A DNA stretch of 64,000 nucleotides from Bacteroidales bacterium (GTDB lineage Bacteria; Bacteroidota; Bacteroidia; Bacteroidales; JAIOZK01). This document shows, piece after piece, positions 1-7,397 of this stretch (position 1 is its first letter; each line of letters begins with the position of its first letter). The notes under the pieces were generated by a model. The model was not told the DNA's origin and made no database searches. It saw only the letters and a program-made list of their open reading frames with translations. A program made the position numbers and the translations under genes. The stretch is from contig JAIPBS010000001.1 in NCBI GenBank assembly GCA_021738625.1, positions 62,001 to 126,000 on the forward strand. Reading direction: 5' to 3'.

Positions 1-484
1 ATGTGGAGATCATCCTATTGCCCGGAAACACGGATAATAATAAAAAGAATCCGATGTTAGATAAATAGGTATGAGTTTTTATACGCAGCGGGGGATATAA
101 TTAACCAACTCACTACTTGCATTAATTTGGCCGGGCCTAAGGAACCCGGCCGCCCCGCTGTTTTTTGATTCCAGATTCCAGATTGCATATTGCAGATTCC
201 AGATTGCAGTTTTTCAGAAGTCAGAAGACGGAAGTCGGAAGTCTAAAATCAGAAATCGGAAGTGCCTGTGATCCGATTACTTGGGAATGAGGTTTGATCA
301 ATGTTCAGCAGGTTCTGAGTAATCGGACCACTATTCAACCAGGCATCCATTCATCCATGCTTTTTAAATGTCCAATAATGAATATTTAATGTTGAATGAT
401 GAAGTTTGTCCCAAGCTGAGTGATCCCTTCAATCGCCAGGAACAGGCTGAAAGCCTGGGAGAGTGATTGCAGATTCCAGATCAC
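1..484. other. Gene-free, low-complexity intergenic stretch
   Basis: No convincing gene is seen here. Positions 167-262 consist of short degenerate repeats built on 'gattccagattgca' and 'gaagtcagaag'. Positions about 405-455 are an inverted copy of material found again at about 3632-3666 and 3751-3780: the sequence around 'gagtgatccc' and 'gcctgggaga' matches in reverse complement. Short open frames across the region run straight through repeats and have no recognisable protein content, so I do not call them. Confidence 0.6.
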
Positions 485-673
485 TACTGTCCGGGGAAAT
501 TTGGGGAGATTCCTCGCTTCGCTCGGAATGACAGTGCTTTCAGAGGCTTGGGAGGGGGTTGGGGGTAGTACGGCGGCAAAGCCGCCGTACTACCCCCAAC
601 CCCCTTTGCATCTCCCAAATAGCATGTCATTCCGAGCGAAGCGAGGAATCCCGTTGCGTTTAACCGGACAGTA
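485..673. repeat. 189-bp palindromic element with terminal inverted repeats (copy A)
   Basis: The element begins with TACTGTCCGG (485-494) and ends with the reverse complement CCGGACAGTA (664-673). Inside each end lies an inverted pair built on 'gattcctcgcttcgctcgg', and the centre is a long near-perfect palindrome: 'gggggttgggggtagtac' and its complement around 'ggcggcaaagccgcc'. It encodes no protein. A similar copy lies at 3280-3466, an internally deleted copy at 27911-27969 and a half copy at 54721-54781, so it is a dispersed family. The structure resembles a MITE or a compound REP/BIME-type element; no transposase is in the window. Confidence 0.8.
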
Positions 674-797
674 ATGATTGCAGATTTCAGATTTCAGCAT
701 CCAACTATCCAGCATCCGGTTATCTATTACCGGACATCAGGCCCTGGATGATCCTGAAAAATTCGATTTTGAATTGAATGATTTTTTAAATAACTTC

Positions 798-827
798 GAT
801 CCCGTTCAATGAACGGGATCTTTTTTT
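798..827 (+). terminator. Rho-independent terminator
   Basis: A perfect 10-bp stem, GATCCCGTTC (798-807) and GAACGGGATC (811-820), with a 3-base loop is followed by seven T residues. It terminates rightward transcription arriving from before the window or from the repeat region. It also argues against the ATG at 809, which lies in its loop, as the start of the next gene. Confidence 0.8.
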
Positions 828-853
828 ATGCTCAAAACCAAAACCTTAATACT

Positions 854-1237
854 ATGGATCCATATTATGAATTATTAAGAACAGTCAGAGACTCAAGTCC
901 ACTGACCAGAAAACAGCTTATTGAAATTACTCCACTTGACGATGCAACAGCAAAATCTACATTGAATATTGCTATTGGGAGGAAATACATTGGATTTCGT
1001 GAAAACTTAGATTCCCCAGGTGAGGATTTGATAAACTTATCTCCTGGCGGAAAAATTTATTTAGATGAATACGAAGAAAATGAATTTCTTCAAAAGGAGC
1101 TAAAAAGAACTACCATTGAAGCAAATAAAGCGATCAAAAGAGGATCAAAGGTTAATATTAAGTTTGGTATAACCAACCTTATATTTGCCGTTGTGAATGC
1201 TGTGCTCCTGATTCTGTATTTGATAAAGCTGTGTTAA
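854..1237 (+). CDS. Small tail-anchored membrane protein with an N-terminal winged-helix-like region
   Basis: The product is 127 residues and is not recognised. I chose the ATG at 854 because the upstream in-frame ATG at 809 sits in the loop of a terminator. Residues 1-70 look like a small helical, winged-helix-type region, with segments such as 'SPLTRKQLIEI' and 'LSPGGKIYLDEYE', the latter typical of the end of a winged helix. A charged, probably helical stretch follows (about 70-100), and then one hydrophobic C-terminal segment (about 106-125) that would anchor it in the membrane. Base composition is AT-rich compared with the housekeeping genes further right. A soluble sensor tethered to the membrane is possible, but no function can be assigned. 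Confidence 0.55.
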   Translation: MDPYYELLRTVRDSSPLTRKQLIEITPLDDATAKSTLNIAIGRKYIGFRENLDSPGEDLINLSPGGKIYLDEYEENEFLQKELKRTTIEANKAIKRGSKVNIKFGITNLIFAVVNAVLLILYLIKLC

Positions 1238-1391
1238 TTCTCAAATTCCTGTCAAAGTTACCTGTATTAAAAACATTTCTCACTAAGGACTGCAGGCCGG
1301 ATTGATAGAATTTAACCCCGGCCTTCGCCCGTTGGGTCCGTTCAGATTTTTCTGATGGATCTCTGTAGGCTGATCATCGCCCAGATCCTGA

Positions 1392-1430
1392 TTCCCGGTT
1401 TCGCCTGGCGGCGGGACCGGGAATTTTTAT
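1392..1430 (+). terminator. Probable rho-independent terminator
   Basis: ATTCCCGGT (1392-1400) pairs with ACCGGGAAT (1417-1425) and is followed by a T-rich tract. It lies about 155 bases downstream of the small membrane protein gene and just before the 3' end of the convergent minus-strand gene. The T tract fits rightward transcription only. Confidence 0.55.
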
Positions 1431-1434
1431 TGGC

Positions 1435-2013
1435 TTAATTAAATGGATTTAAATCTTTGTTTTGTTTCTCAATTTTTATAATTTGATCTAATCTTTGTTT
1501 TAACTTATCATGGATATAAGATGGCAGTGATTCATTGAATTCCTTTATATCTTTATTTACACGATCTATTTCTGTATTTATCTTTTCAACTAACTGAGTA
1601 ATGTCTTGTCTTACCTTAGTCCTTACTCTATCTGGAAGATCGATATTAAAATATGCCGTATTGCACTCAATAATAATATATCCATCTTTTATTTCTCCAT
1701 TAATAGGTTTTTCTGAGTTGTCTTTGGGTTTACAGGCAAACAATTCTGTTGGTCCTGATATTGGTATTGAATATTCAACAAAAACAGCATCCTTGCCTGC
1801 CCTATTGTCAGGTTTCATTATAGGTTTTGGTTCTTTAACGCTGCTAGGATCTATCCCAATTTCATCTATTTGATATTTGCATATTAGTCCTTCGCGCAAC
1901 TCATCAATACCTAAATTCTTATAATCATTTTTTTTATATTGACTGATTGATTCATTTATTTGGACCATTACATTTTGTAAATGATTGCTCAGTGGTTCAC
2001 TGTTAAATAACAT
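1435..2013 (-). CDS. Uncharacterised protein, 192 aa, helical C-terminus
   Basis: The function is not recognised. The middle part (about residues 75-120) looks beta-rich and contains 'SGPTELFACKP'. The C-terminal 70 residues look like long amphipathic helices ('EKINTEIDRVNKDIKEFNES'). From memory, the pattern of a 'G..LF..RP' region followed by an 'I..FN..LP..I' helix recurs in a large family of longer unannotated bacterial proteins, in which sequence continues beyond this point. If that is right, this copy is short at its C-terminus. The gene is AT-rich and isolated among repeats, which would fit a laterally acquired or decaying gene. The ATG at 2013 is the only strong start. Confidence 0.5.
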   Translation of the reverse strand: MLFNSEPLSNHLQNVMVQINESISQYKKNDYKNLGIDELREGLICKYQIDEIGIDPSSVKEPKPIMKPDNRAGKDAVFVEYSIPISGPTELFACKPKDNSEKPINGEIKDGYIIIECNTAYFNIDLPDRVRTKVRQDITQLVEKINTEIDRVNKDIKEFNESLPSYIHDKLKQRLDQIIKIEKQNKDLNPFN

Positions 2014-2421
2014 GGTAAAATTTTTTAGTTAATCCTTTGTTTTGCAATAAAGATATAAAAATTAATTGTCCTTTGCATTTCCCTCCCGCTGATTGATTTT
2101 TGTTCTCATGCAATAAATCAACCTCTACACTGCAATTGCAGAAATGCGCATGCGGACCAATGAGAAGAGGCCGTTTTCATTTTCCTTTTTCACGCACAAC
2201 CGGCATAGAGATCATTGTCATGGCCTGGTGCACAGACACGGATATGATGGCTTATCGGTACCGGGCCTTTTCGTGGATCCTTGATCCTTTATAATTGGAT
2301 TATTTGTCTATCCATCCAACTATCCAGCATCCAACTATCCGGCATCCAACTATCCGGCATCCAACTATCCAGCATCCGGTTATCCAGCAAAATATTTCGA
2401 GAAACTGAACTGATCGGCTAT
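2014..2421. other. Intergenic stretch with a short tandem repeat
   Basis: About 400 bases without a convincing gene. The right half (2309-2392) is a tandem array described separately. The left half holds small palindromes such as CTGCAATTGCAG but nothing that can be named. An open frame at 2100-2294 has no protein-like features. Confidence 0.5.
2309..2392. repeat. Tandem 15-bp repeat (units like ATCCAACTATCCRGC)
   Basis: Five to six head-to-tail units of about 15 bp vary between 'atccaactatccagc', 'atccaactatccggc' and 'atccggttatccagc'. One or two further units occur at 700-730, beside palindromic element copy A. The period is a multiple of three and one frame stays open, but the resulting peptide is a trivial repeat and I do not call it a gene. 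Confidence 0.75.
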
Positions 2422-2946
2422 TTATTTTTCTTCAAAATCCAGCGCCGCCGAGTTCAGGCAATAGCGAATCCCTGTCGGTTTAGGGCCGTCGGGGAACACA
2501 TGGCCCAGATGCCCGCCGCAATGCGCGCAAAGCACTTCCGTTCTACTCATGCCGTATCTGGTGTCGTTTTGCTCAACAATGGCCGAGTCGGCAAGGGGTT
2601 TGTAAAAACTGGGCCAGCCGGTGCCCGATTCAAACTTGGTTTCGGAGCTGAACAAAGGTTCGTCGCAGGCGGTACATGTATATATGCCTTCTTTTTTGTT
2701 GTCATACAATTCGCCTGAAAAAGCGGGTTCGGTTCCTTTTTCCCTTAAAATTTGGTACTCCTGATCGGTGAGGATTTTTTTCCACTCTTCTTCCGGCTTG
2801 TATATTTCAAATTTTTCCTTTTCCATTGTTTCTTTGTTTTTTTGCTCCCCTGTCATCAGCGAATCGGGCCTGCTTTGCTCGCATGCACGGGCAACGAACA
2901 TCAGGGGCACCATCAAACCGATTAAGAGCATTCTTGTTAAAAACAT
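2422..2946 (-). CDS. msrB: Peptide-methionine (R)-S-oxide reductase, exported
   Basis: This enzyme reduces methionine-R-sulfoxide in damaged proteins. The MsrB fold is clear: zinc-binding CxxC pairs (C91/C94 and C140/C143 in 'CTACDEPLF' and '[12 protein letters not shown]') and the catalytic Cys163 in '[11 protein letters not shown]'. Residues 1-21 are a hydrophobic export signal ending in 'VARAC'; Cys22 could be a lipidation site, although Arg at -2 makes the lipobox imperfect. The mature protein would therefore act in the periplasm or on the envelope. The gene stands alone, with no msrA beside it, and is flanked by repeats on both sides. Confidence 0.92.
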   Translation of the reverse strand: MFLTRMLLIGLMVPLMFVARACEQSRPDSLMTGEQKNKETMEKEKFEIYKPEEEWKKILTDQEYQILREKGTEPAFSGELYDNKKEGIYTCTACDEPLFSSETKFESGTGWPSFYKPLADSAIVEQNDTRYGMSRTEVLCAHCGGHLGHVFPDGPKPTGIRYCLNSAALDFEEK

Positions 2947-3279
2947 CGTTTTATCATTTTGATTCGTTCTAAATAACGAAAAAACCGTGCCGGTATTTTT
3001 CGGGTTGAAGGTTTCAGGTTGCAGCTAACAGGTTGTGCAAGTAGTCCGGTTGATCAATTGATACCGTCGACTTAGCTGAATCTTTATTATAAAATATATT
3101 CGCTTACGCAAGTAAAATAAAGACAATAATTCAACAGCCCTTCGGGCTGAGAGAGCATAGCACAAGGCAGCGCCCTGTGTCGGTTTCAGAGAGGGGAAAA
3201 TCATTTGATCCAGGAAAACCACAGTTGCTAAGGTCGGACCACTCCTGACACTTTCGCTAAAATTCAGACTTCATAACCA

Positions 3280-3466
3280 TTGCTGCCGGCAATTTTGATG
3301 AGATTCCTCGCTGCGCTCGGAATGACAAGCTATTTGGGGAATACAGAGGGGTTGGGGGTTGGATGGCGGCAAAGCCGCCATCCAACCCCCAACCCCTCCT
3401 CAAACCCTTGATAAACTGTCATTCCGAGCGAAAGCGAGGAATCCATTTGCGTTTAACCGGACAGTA
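3280..3466. repeat. Palindromic element copy B
   Basis: It has the same architecture as 485-673. The right end CCGGACAGTA (3457-3466) is intact and preceded by 'gtttaa'. The left end is degenerate ('tgctgccggc'). The centre is a palindrome around 'ggcggcaaagccgcc' flanked by 'ggggttgggggttggat' and its complement. The central arms differ in sequence from copy A yet remain self-complementary, so base pairing rather than sequence is preserved. Confidence 0.78.
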
Positions 3467-3773
3467 ATTTAAACGGCTAAAACCGCTGATCAATGAAACT
3501 TCAACTGGCGAGGATCGGGGTCATTATCCCATATGGTTTATCAGAACTTTGGATTGCCGTTGCTTTTAATCAACGGGAAAGGCAAAGTGATCCCTTCACT
3601 TGCCCAAGACGGATGATCAAAGTATCCTTCGATTGCGAGTGAAGGGATCACTCAGCGTGGGACAAAACAAGATCAAAGGGATTCTCCCAGGCCTTCAGCC
3701 TGGCTGTTGGTGGCAGCAAACCTCAAGCAGGGCGTTGCCCTGCGCTTTATTCTCCCAGGTCTTCAGCCTGTTC

Positions 3774-4120
3774 CTGGCGAGTGAACCGATCACTTGTGAA
3801 GGCCATATGATCAAATAAACGGCAGGTTGCGAGTGATCGGGTCACTTCTTACTCTTTTTACTGACTTCTGATTTCTAACTTCTAACTTCAGGTTGCGATT
3901 AAATTCCTCCATGCCTTCAGCCTTTGCTGGCGAGTGAACCGATCACTTGTGAAGGTCATATGATCAAACAAACGGCAGGTTGCGAGTGATCGGGTCACTT
4001 CTTACTCTTTTTACTGACTTCTGCTGGCGAGTGAACCGATCACTTGTGAAGGCCATATGATCAAACAAACGGCAGGTTGCGAGTGATCGGGTCACTTCTT
4101 ACTCTTTTTACTGACTTCTG
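3774..4120. repeat. Three direct repeats of about 97 bp
   Basis: Copies start at 3774, 3927 and 4024 with 'ctggcgagtgaaccgatcac' and run through 'ggcaggttgcgagtgatcgg' to 'tttttactgacttctg'. Copies two and three are adjacent with a 97-bp period; the first is separated by an extra 56 bases. Within each copy, 'gaaccgatcact' and 'agtgatcgggtcac' form an imperfect inverted pair. The third copy ends about 40 bases before the phosphorylase gene and so abuts its promoter. Confidence 0.8.
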
Positions 4121-4135
4121 ACTTCTAACTTTCCT

Positions 4136-4143
4136 TATTTTTG
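4136..4143 (+). promoter_or_regulatory. Bacteroidota-type -7 box for the phosphorylase gene
   Basis: TATTTTTG fits the TAnnTTTG -7 element of the Bacteroidota primary sigma factor and lies 20 bases before the ATG at 4164. No clear TTTG lies 19-21 bases upstream, where the end of the third 97-bp repeat sits, so the -33 part is weak. Confidence 0.45.
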
Positions 4144-4163
4144 CATCATCAAAAAACGGAACT

Positions 4164-4976
4164 ATGTTAGAAAAGGTTAAAGAAAGCGTCGCATTTTTAA
4201 AAGAAAATGGATTTGACAAGCCCGATATTGGGATCATATTGGGTACGGGACTCGGAAAAATAGTTGACCACTTTGAAGTGATACAAACCATTGGTTACGA
4301 AGAGATCCCTTATTTCCCCACCTCCACCATGGAATTCCATCCCGGCAAGCTGATCTATGGCAAGCTCAACGGAAAAACGCTGGTGGCCTTGCAGGGGCGT
4401 TTCCACTATTACGAAGGTTATGAATTGGATGAGATCACATTTCCTATCCGTGTTTTAAAGTTTCTTGGGATTAAAAGCCTCCTGATTTCAAACGCCGGCG
4501 GTTCGATGAACCCAAAAATGAAAAAGGGGGAGCTGATGCTGATCGACGACCACATCAACATGATCCCCGGCAGCCCGCTGCGCGGCAAGGATATGGAAGC
4601 TTTCGGTTCACGTTTCGTGGACCTGTCGATGCCTTATTCCCCTGAGCTGAACGATACGATTTTGCAAACTGCCGAACAGATCGGACTGAAAATTCATGTA
4701 GGGGTTTATATCGCTATGCCGGGCCCGCAACTGGAAACCCGTGCCGAATACCGTTTCCTGAGAAATGCAGGCGCCGATGTGGTGGGCATGTCAACCGTGC
4801 CCGAGGTGATCGTGGCCAACCAGATGAAGCTGCCGGTGGCGGCCATTTCCGTGATCACAGACGAATGCGACCCCGACAATCTGGCGTGCATCAGCATCGA
4901 CGATATCATTGCAGCCGCCGGGGTGGCTGAAAAAAAACTGGTTAAACTGCTGAAAGAAGCGATTATAAGGATTTAG
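4164..4976 (+). CDS. punA: Purine nucleoside phosphorylase (trimeric PNP/MTAP family)
   Basis: Cytoplasmic enzyme of purine salvage that splits purine nucleosides with phosphate into free base and (deoxy)ribose-1-phosphate. Family motifs are in order: glycine-rich phosphate loop 'IILGTGLGK' (24-32), 'GKLNGKTLVALQGRFHYYEG' (66-85), 'SNAGGSMNPKM' (109-119) and 'GPQLETRAEYR' (187-197) carrying the base-contacting Glu195. At 270 residues it has the usual length. The base-site 'ITDECDP' has Asp233 where mammalian PNP has Asn; MTA phosphorylases also have Asp there, so base preference between inosine/guanosine and adenine nucleosides is not certain. It is monocistronic and convergent with the next gene. 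Confidence 0.9.
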   Translation: MLEKVKESVAFLKENGFDKPDIGIILGTGLGKIVDHFEVIQTIGYEEIPYFPTSTMEFHPGKLIYGKLNGKTLVALQGRFHYYEGYELDEITFPIRVLKFLGIKSLLISNAGGSMNPKMKKGELMLIDDHINMIPGSPLRGKDMEAFGSRFVDLSMPYSPELNDTILQTAEQIGLKIHVGVYIAMPGPQLETRAEYRFLRNAGADVVGMSTVPEVIVANQMKLPVAAISVITDECDPDNLACISIDDIIAAAGVAEKKLVKLLKEAIIRI

Positions 4977-5006
4977 TAGTTAAAGATCTTTTACCGGCTT
5001 CCAAAT

Positions 5007-6008
5007 TCACATTTTAAAAAAGGCAGAAGGGCCCTCAAGCACATCCCACTCGGCTTCCGTTAATACCTGCCGGCACTCGCCGACGGTCATGCCGCGCTTG
5101 CCTTCGGTATCCTCCTCCGTATCCCTGGGATTGGAACCTGACTCGGCCCAAAGCAAATTGGCACCGGCGGCAGCCCCGATCACATTGGGTTCGTGGGTGC
5201 AGTTGCCCGCCACCGACTCGGGGATCACCAGGCGAACCACTGCAAGGATGAACGCCATCCGCGCTTCGCTCACAATACCATATTTTTCCATATCCGAACC
5301 GGGCAGTGGTATTCTGCGGGCCGAACCGCTGAAACAGGGCTGTGCATCGCGGTTGATGACGGTTTTTTCAACCAGCTCTTCTATGCTGTGTTCCGGCCCG
5401 ACAGGCTCCACACAGGTGCCCAGGATCAGGCCGGCTTCTTTTGCATTCCTGAAAGTCTTAAACCGGTTCTCAACTTTCAGGCGGGTATCTTTACCCTCTC
5501 CCAGCCTGAGGGCATGATAGATCCCGGCAAAACCGGCATCCTTCAGCTGAATCGCCTGTTCTGCATTAAAATCGCCAACATTGGCAATCAGCACCGTTTC
5601 ATCTTTCAGGTTCTTTCTCACTTCCTTTCCCATCTCAAGAAACTTGTTGAAATTATAATCGGCGGTGGCCATAAGGTAAATGGCATTGGCTTTGTCTTTT
5701 TCAAACTGAAGGGAACGGCTTACGACTTCTTCGACTGTAAACTCTGTGGAATCAGGAAACAATTTATTGGCCGATGCAAATGCACAAAACATACAGTTCA
5801 TGGGACATGGGGCAACATTCAACCCAACCTGGGCGTGAACTTCAGCCAGTCCATTGCTTGCAGCTTCGCTTTTTTTTCTGCCGGCCTGGGTGATGAAGGC
5901 GGCCTCTTCTGTAAACAGGGGCACTTTATATAACAATGCTATTTCTTCATTGTTAAGCCATTCGTTTGCAGCGGCATTACGGACAATATCTTCAATTCTG
6001 CTATTCAT
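5007..6008 (-). CDS. BioB/HydE-like radical SAM protein
   Basis: Radical SAM enzyme with the [4Fe-4S] motif C68-x3-C72-x2-C75 ('CPMNCMFCAF') near the N-terminus, followed by a TIM-barrel-like body. 'GTCVEPVGPEHSIEELVE' and 'RRIPLPGS' resemble the SAM- and substrate-binding segments of the biotin synthase/HydE/PylB superfamily. At 333 residues it has the right length. It is not the hydrogenase maturase HydE, a clear copy of which lies at 56067, and it lacks the exact biotin synthase signature. No biotin genes are nearby. The substrate is unknown. The neighbour on its right is divergent and the phosphorylase on its left convergent. Confidence 0.75.
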   Translation of the reverse strand: MNSRIEDIVRNAAANEWLNNEEIALLYKVPLFTEEAAFITQAGRKKSEAASNGLAEVHAQVGLNVAPCPMNCMFCAFASANKLFPDSTEFTVEEVVSRSLQFEKDKANAIYLMATADYNFNKFLEMGKEVRKNLKDETVLIANVGDFNAEQAIQLKDAGFAGIYHALRLGEGKDTRLKVENRFKTFRNAKEAGLILGTCVEPVGPEHSIEELVEKTVINRDAQPCFSGSARRIPLPGSDMEKYGIVSEARMAFILAVVRLVIPESVAGNCTHEPNVIGAAAGANLLWAESGSNPRDTEEDTEGKRGMTVGECRQVLTEAEWDVLEGPSAFFKM

Positions 6009-6095
6009 AAAATCTCATCTAAATCATCTTCAAAAGTAAAAAAAGGATTCATGAATATAAGATTTTATATATTTATCTGATAATTTCGATTTCAC

Positions 6096-7391
6096 ATGAC
6101 GAACATTCTAATCATTGGGAATGGTATCAGTGGGGTAACCGCAGCCAGGCATATCCGGAAACTAAGCGGGCACAAGATCACGGTGATCTCCTCCGAAACC
6201 CGTCATTTTTATGCGCGCACCGCCCTGATGTACATCTACATGGGGCATATGAAATACAAAAACACCAAACCTTACGAAAACTGGTTCTGGAAAAAAAACA
6301 GGATCAATTTGCTTGAAGATCAAGTCAGGTTTGTGAATACCGACAAAAACAAGGTGATATTAAGCAGTGGCAGCGAAAAGAGCTACGACATTCTGATCAT
6401 CGCCAGCGGCTCGAAGCCGAATAAATTCGGCTGGCCCGGGCAGGAACTCGAAGGGGTGAGTGGCTTTTATTCTTATCAGGATTTACAGAGGGTAATAAAA
6501 TATACCAAAGGCATCAAACGGGCGGTGATCATTGGCGGCGGACTGATCGGCGTGGAACTGGCCGAGATGATTCATTCGGCAAACATACCGGTCACTATGC
6601 TGGTGCGGGAAGACCGCTATTGGGGAGATGTTTTGCCAATGGAAGAAGCCCGTCTGGTGGAACGGGAAATCAAACGACATCATATCGACCTGCGGCTAAA
6701 TACCGAACTAAAGGAAATTTTGCCCGATCAACAGGGAAGGGTGAAAGCAGTGATTACCGATCAAGATGAAGTTATTGAGTGCGGATTTGTCGGCCTGGCA
6801 ACAGGCGTGCATCCCAATATCAGCTGGCTGAAAGATTCGGGAATAGAAACCGAAAAAGGCGTACTGGTGGACGAATACCTTAAAACCAATATAGACAATG
6901 TTTATGCCATCGGGGATTGCGCGCAGTTTCACAAGCCGCCCTCAAACCGCAAAGCCATCGAACAGCTGTGGTACACCGGACGCATGCAGGCCGAAACGCT
7001 CGCACAAACCATTTGCGGAAACCCGCTGAAATATGAACCCGGCATGTGGTTCAACTCCGCCAAATTTTTCAACATCGAATATCAAGCCTACGGTTGGGTT
7101 TGGAGTGACTTGCAGCAAGATGAAGATAACTTTTTCTGGGAAGCACCCGATGGAAAATCCGGCCTGAAAATGGTCTTCAACCGGAATGATCGCAGCCTGA
7201 AAGGGATCAACACCTTCGGGATCAGGATGAAACAGGAGGTTTGCGAAAACTGGATCAGAAACAAGATCAGCATTGATGAAACGATTGAAAATATTCGTGA
7301 AGCGATATTTGATCCCGAGTTAAGCAAAAACCGCTCAAAGCAAATTCGCAATGCTTACCAGAATGAAAATGCAGTTACAGAGGCAAGGTAA
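6096..7391 (+). CDS. FAD/NAD(P)-dependent pyridine nucleotide-disulfide oxidoreductase
   Basis: Two Rossmann dinucleotide sites are visible: FAD at residues 5-14 ('IIGNGISGVT') and NAD(P) near 146-158 ('IIGGGLIGVELAE'). The closing FAD motif 'NVYAIGDCAQF' lies near 269-279. This is the layout of NADH oxidases, ferredoxin/rubredoxin reductases and the FAD part of NirB. The family's redox-active disulfide is not evident, which favours transfer of electrons to a protein partner. It starts the run 6096-13604 and is only 6 bases from a membrane iron-sulfur protein gene, so the two may form one electron-transfer pair from NAD(P)H into the membrane. The C-terminal 110 residues are less typical. Confidence 0.8.
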   Translation: MTNILIIGNGISGVTAARHIRKLSGHKITVISSETRHFYARTALMYIYMGHMKYKNTKPYENWFWKKNRINLLEDQVRFVNTDKNKVILSSGSEKSYDILIIASGSKPNKFGWPGQELEGVSGFYSYQDLQRVIKYTKGIKRAVIIGGGLIGVELAEMIHSANIPVTMLVREDRYWGDVLPMEEARLVEREIKRHHIDLRLNTELKEILPDQQGRVKAVITDQDEVIECGFVGLATGVHPNISWLKDSGIETEKGVLVDEYLKTNIDNVYAIGDCAQFHKPPSNRKAIEQLWYTGRMQAETLAQTICGNPLKYEPGMWFNSAKFFNIEYQAYGWVWSDLQQDEDNFFWEAPDGKSGLKMVFNRNDRSLKGINTFGIRMKQEVCENWIRNKISIDETIENIREAIFDPELSKNRSKQIRNAYQNENAVTEAR

Positions 7392-7397
7392 AACTTT

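Larger units (their letters stand above)
2947..4163. other. 1.2-kb gene-free repeat region
   Basis: No credible gene lies between msrB and the purine nucleoside phosphorylase. The region holds palindromic element copy B (3280-3466), inverted copies of the element seen near 405-455 (3590-3790), and three direct repeats of about 97 bp (3774-4120). Open frames at 3025-3222 and 3600-3818 are translations of this repetitive DNA. Confidence 0.65.

Noticed and set aside
420-674. 84-codon open frame with an ATG
   Set aside because: It runs across palindromic element A and low-complexity DNA; the peptide is a translation of the inverted repeats.
2100-2718. Two plus-strand open frames opposite and upstream of msrB
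   Set aside because: The first has no protein-like features; the second encodes the 15-bp tandem repeat and then the antisense of msrB.
3025-3818. Short open frames in the repeat region
   Set aside because: They consist of repeat sequence and lack recognisable domains or starts.
3774-4120. CRISPR array
   Set aside because: Only three long repeats without unique spacers of regular length, and no cas genes.
5193-5933. 246-codon open frame antisense to the radical SAM gene
   Set aside because: The opposite strand encodes a clear radical SAM protein; the antisense frame is open by composition only.
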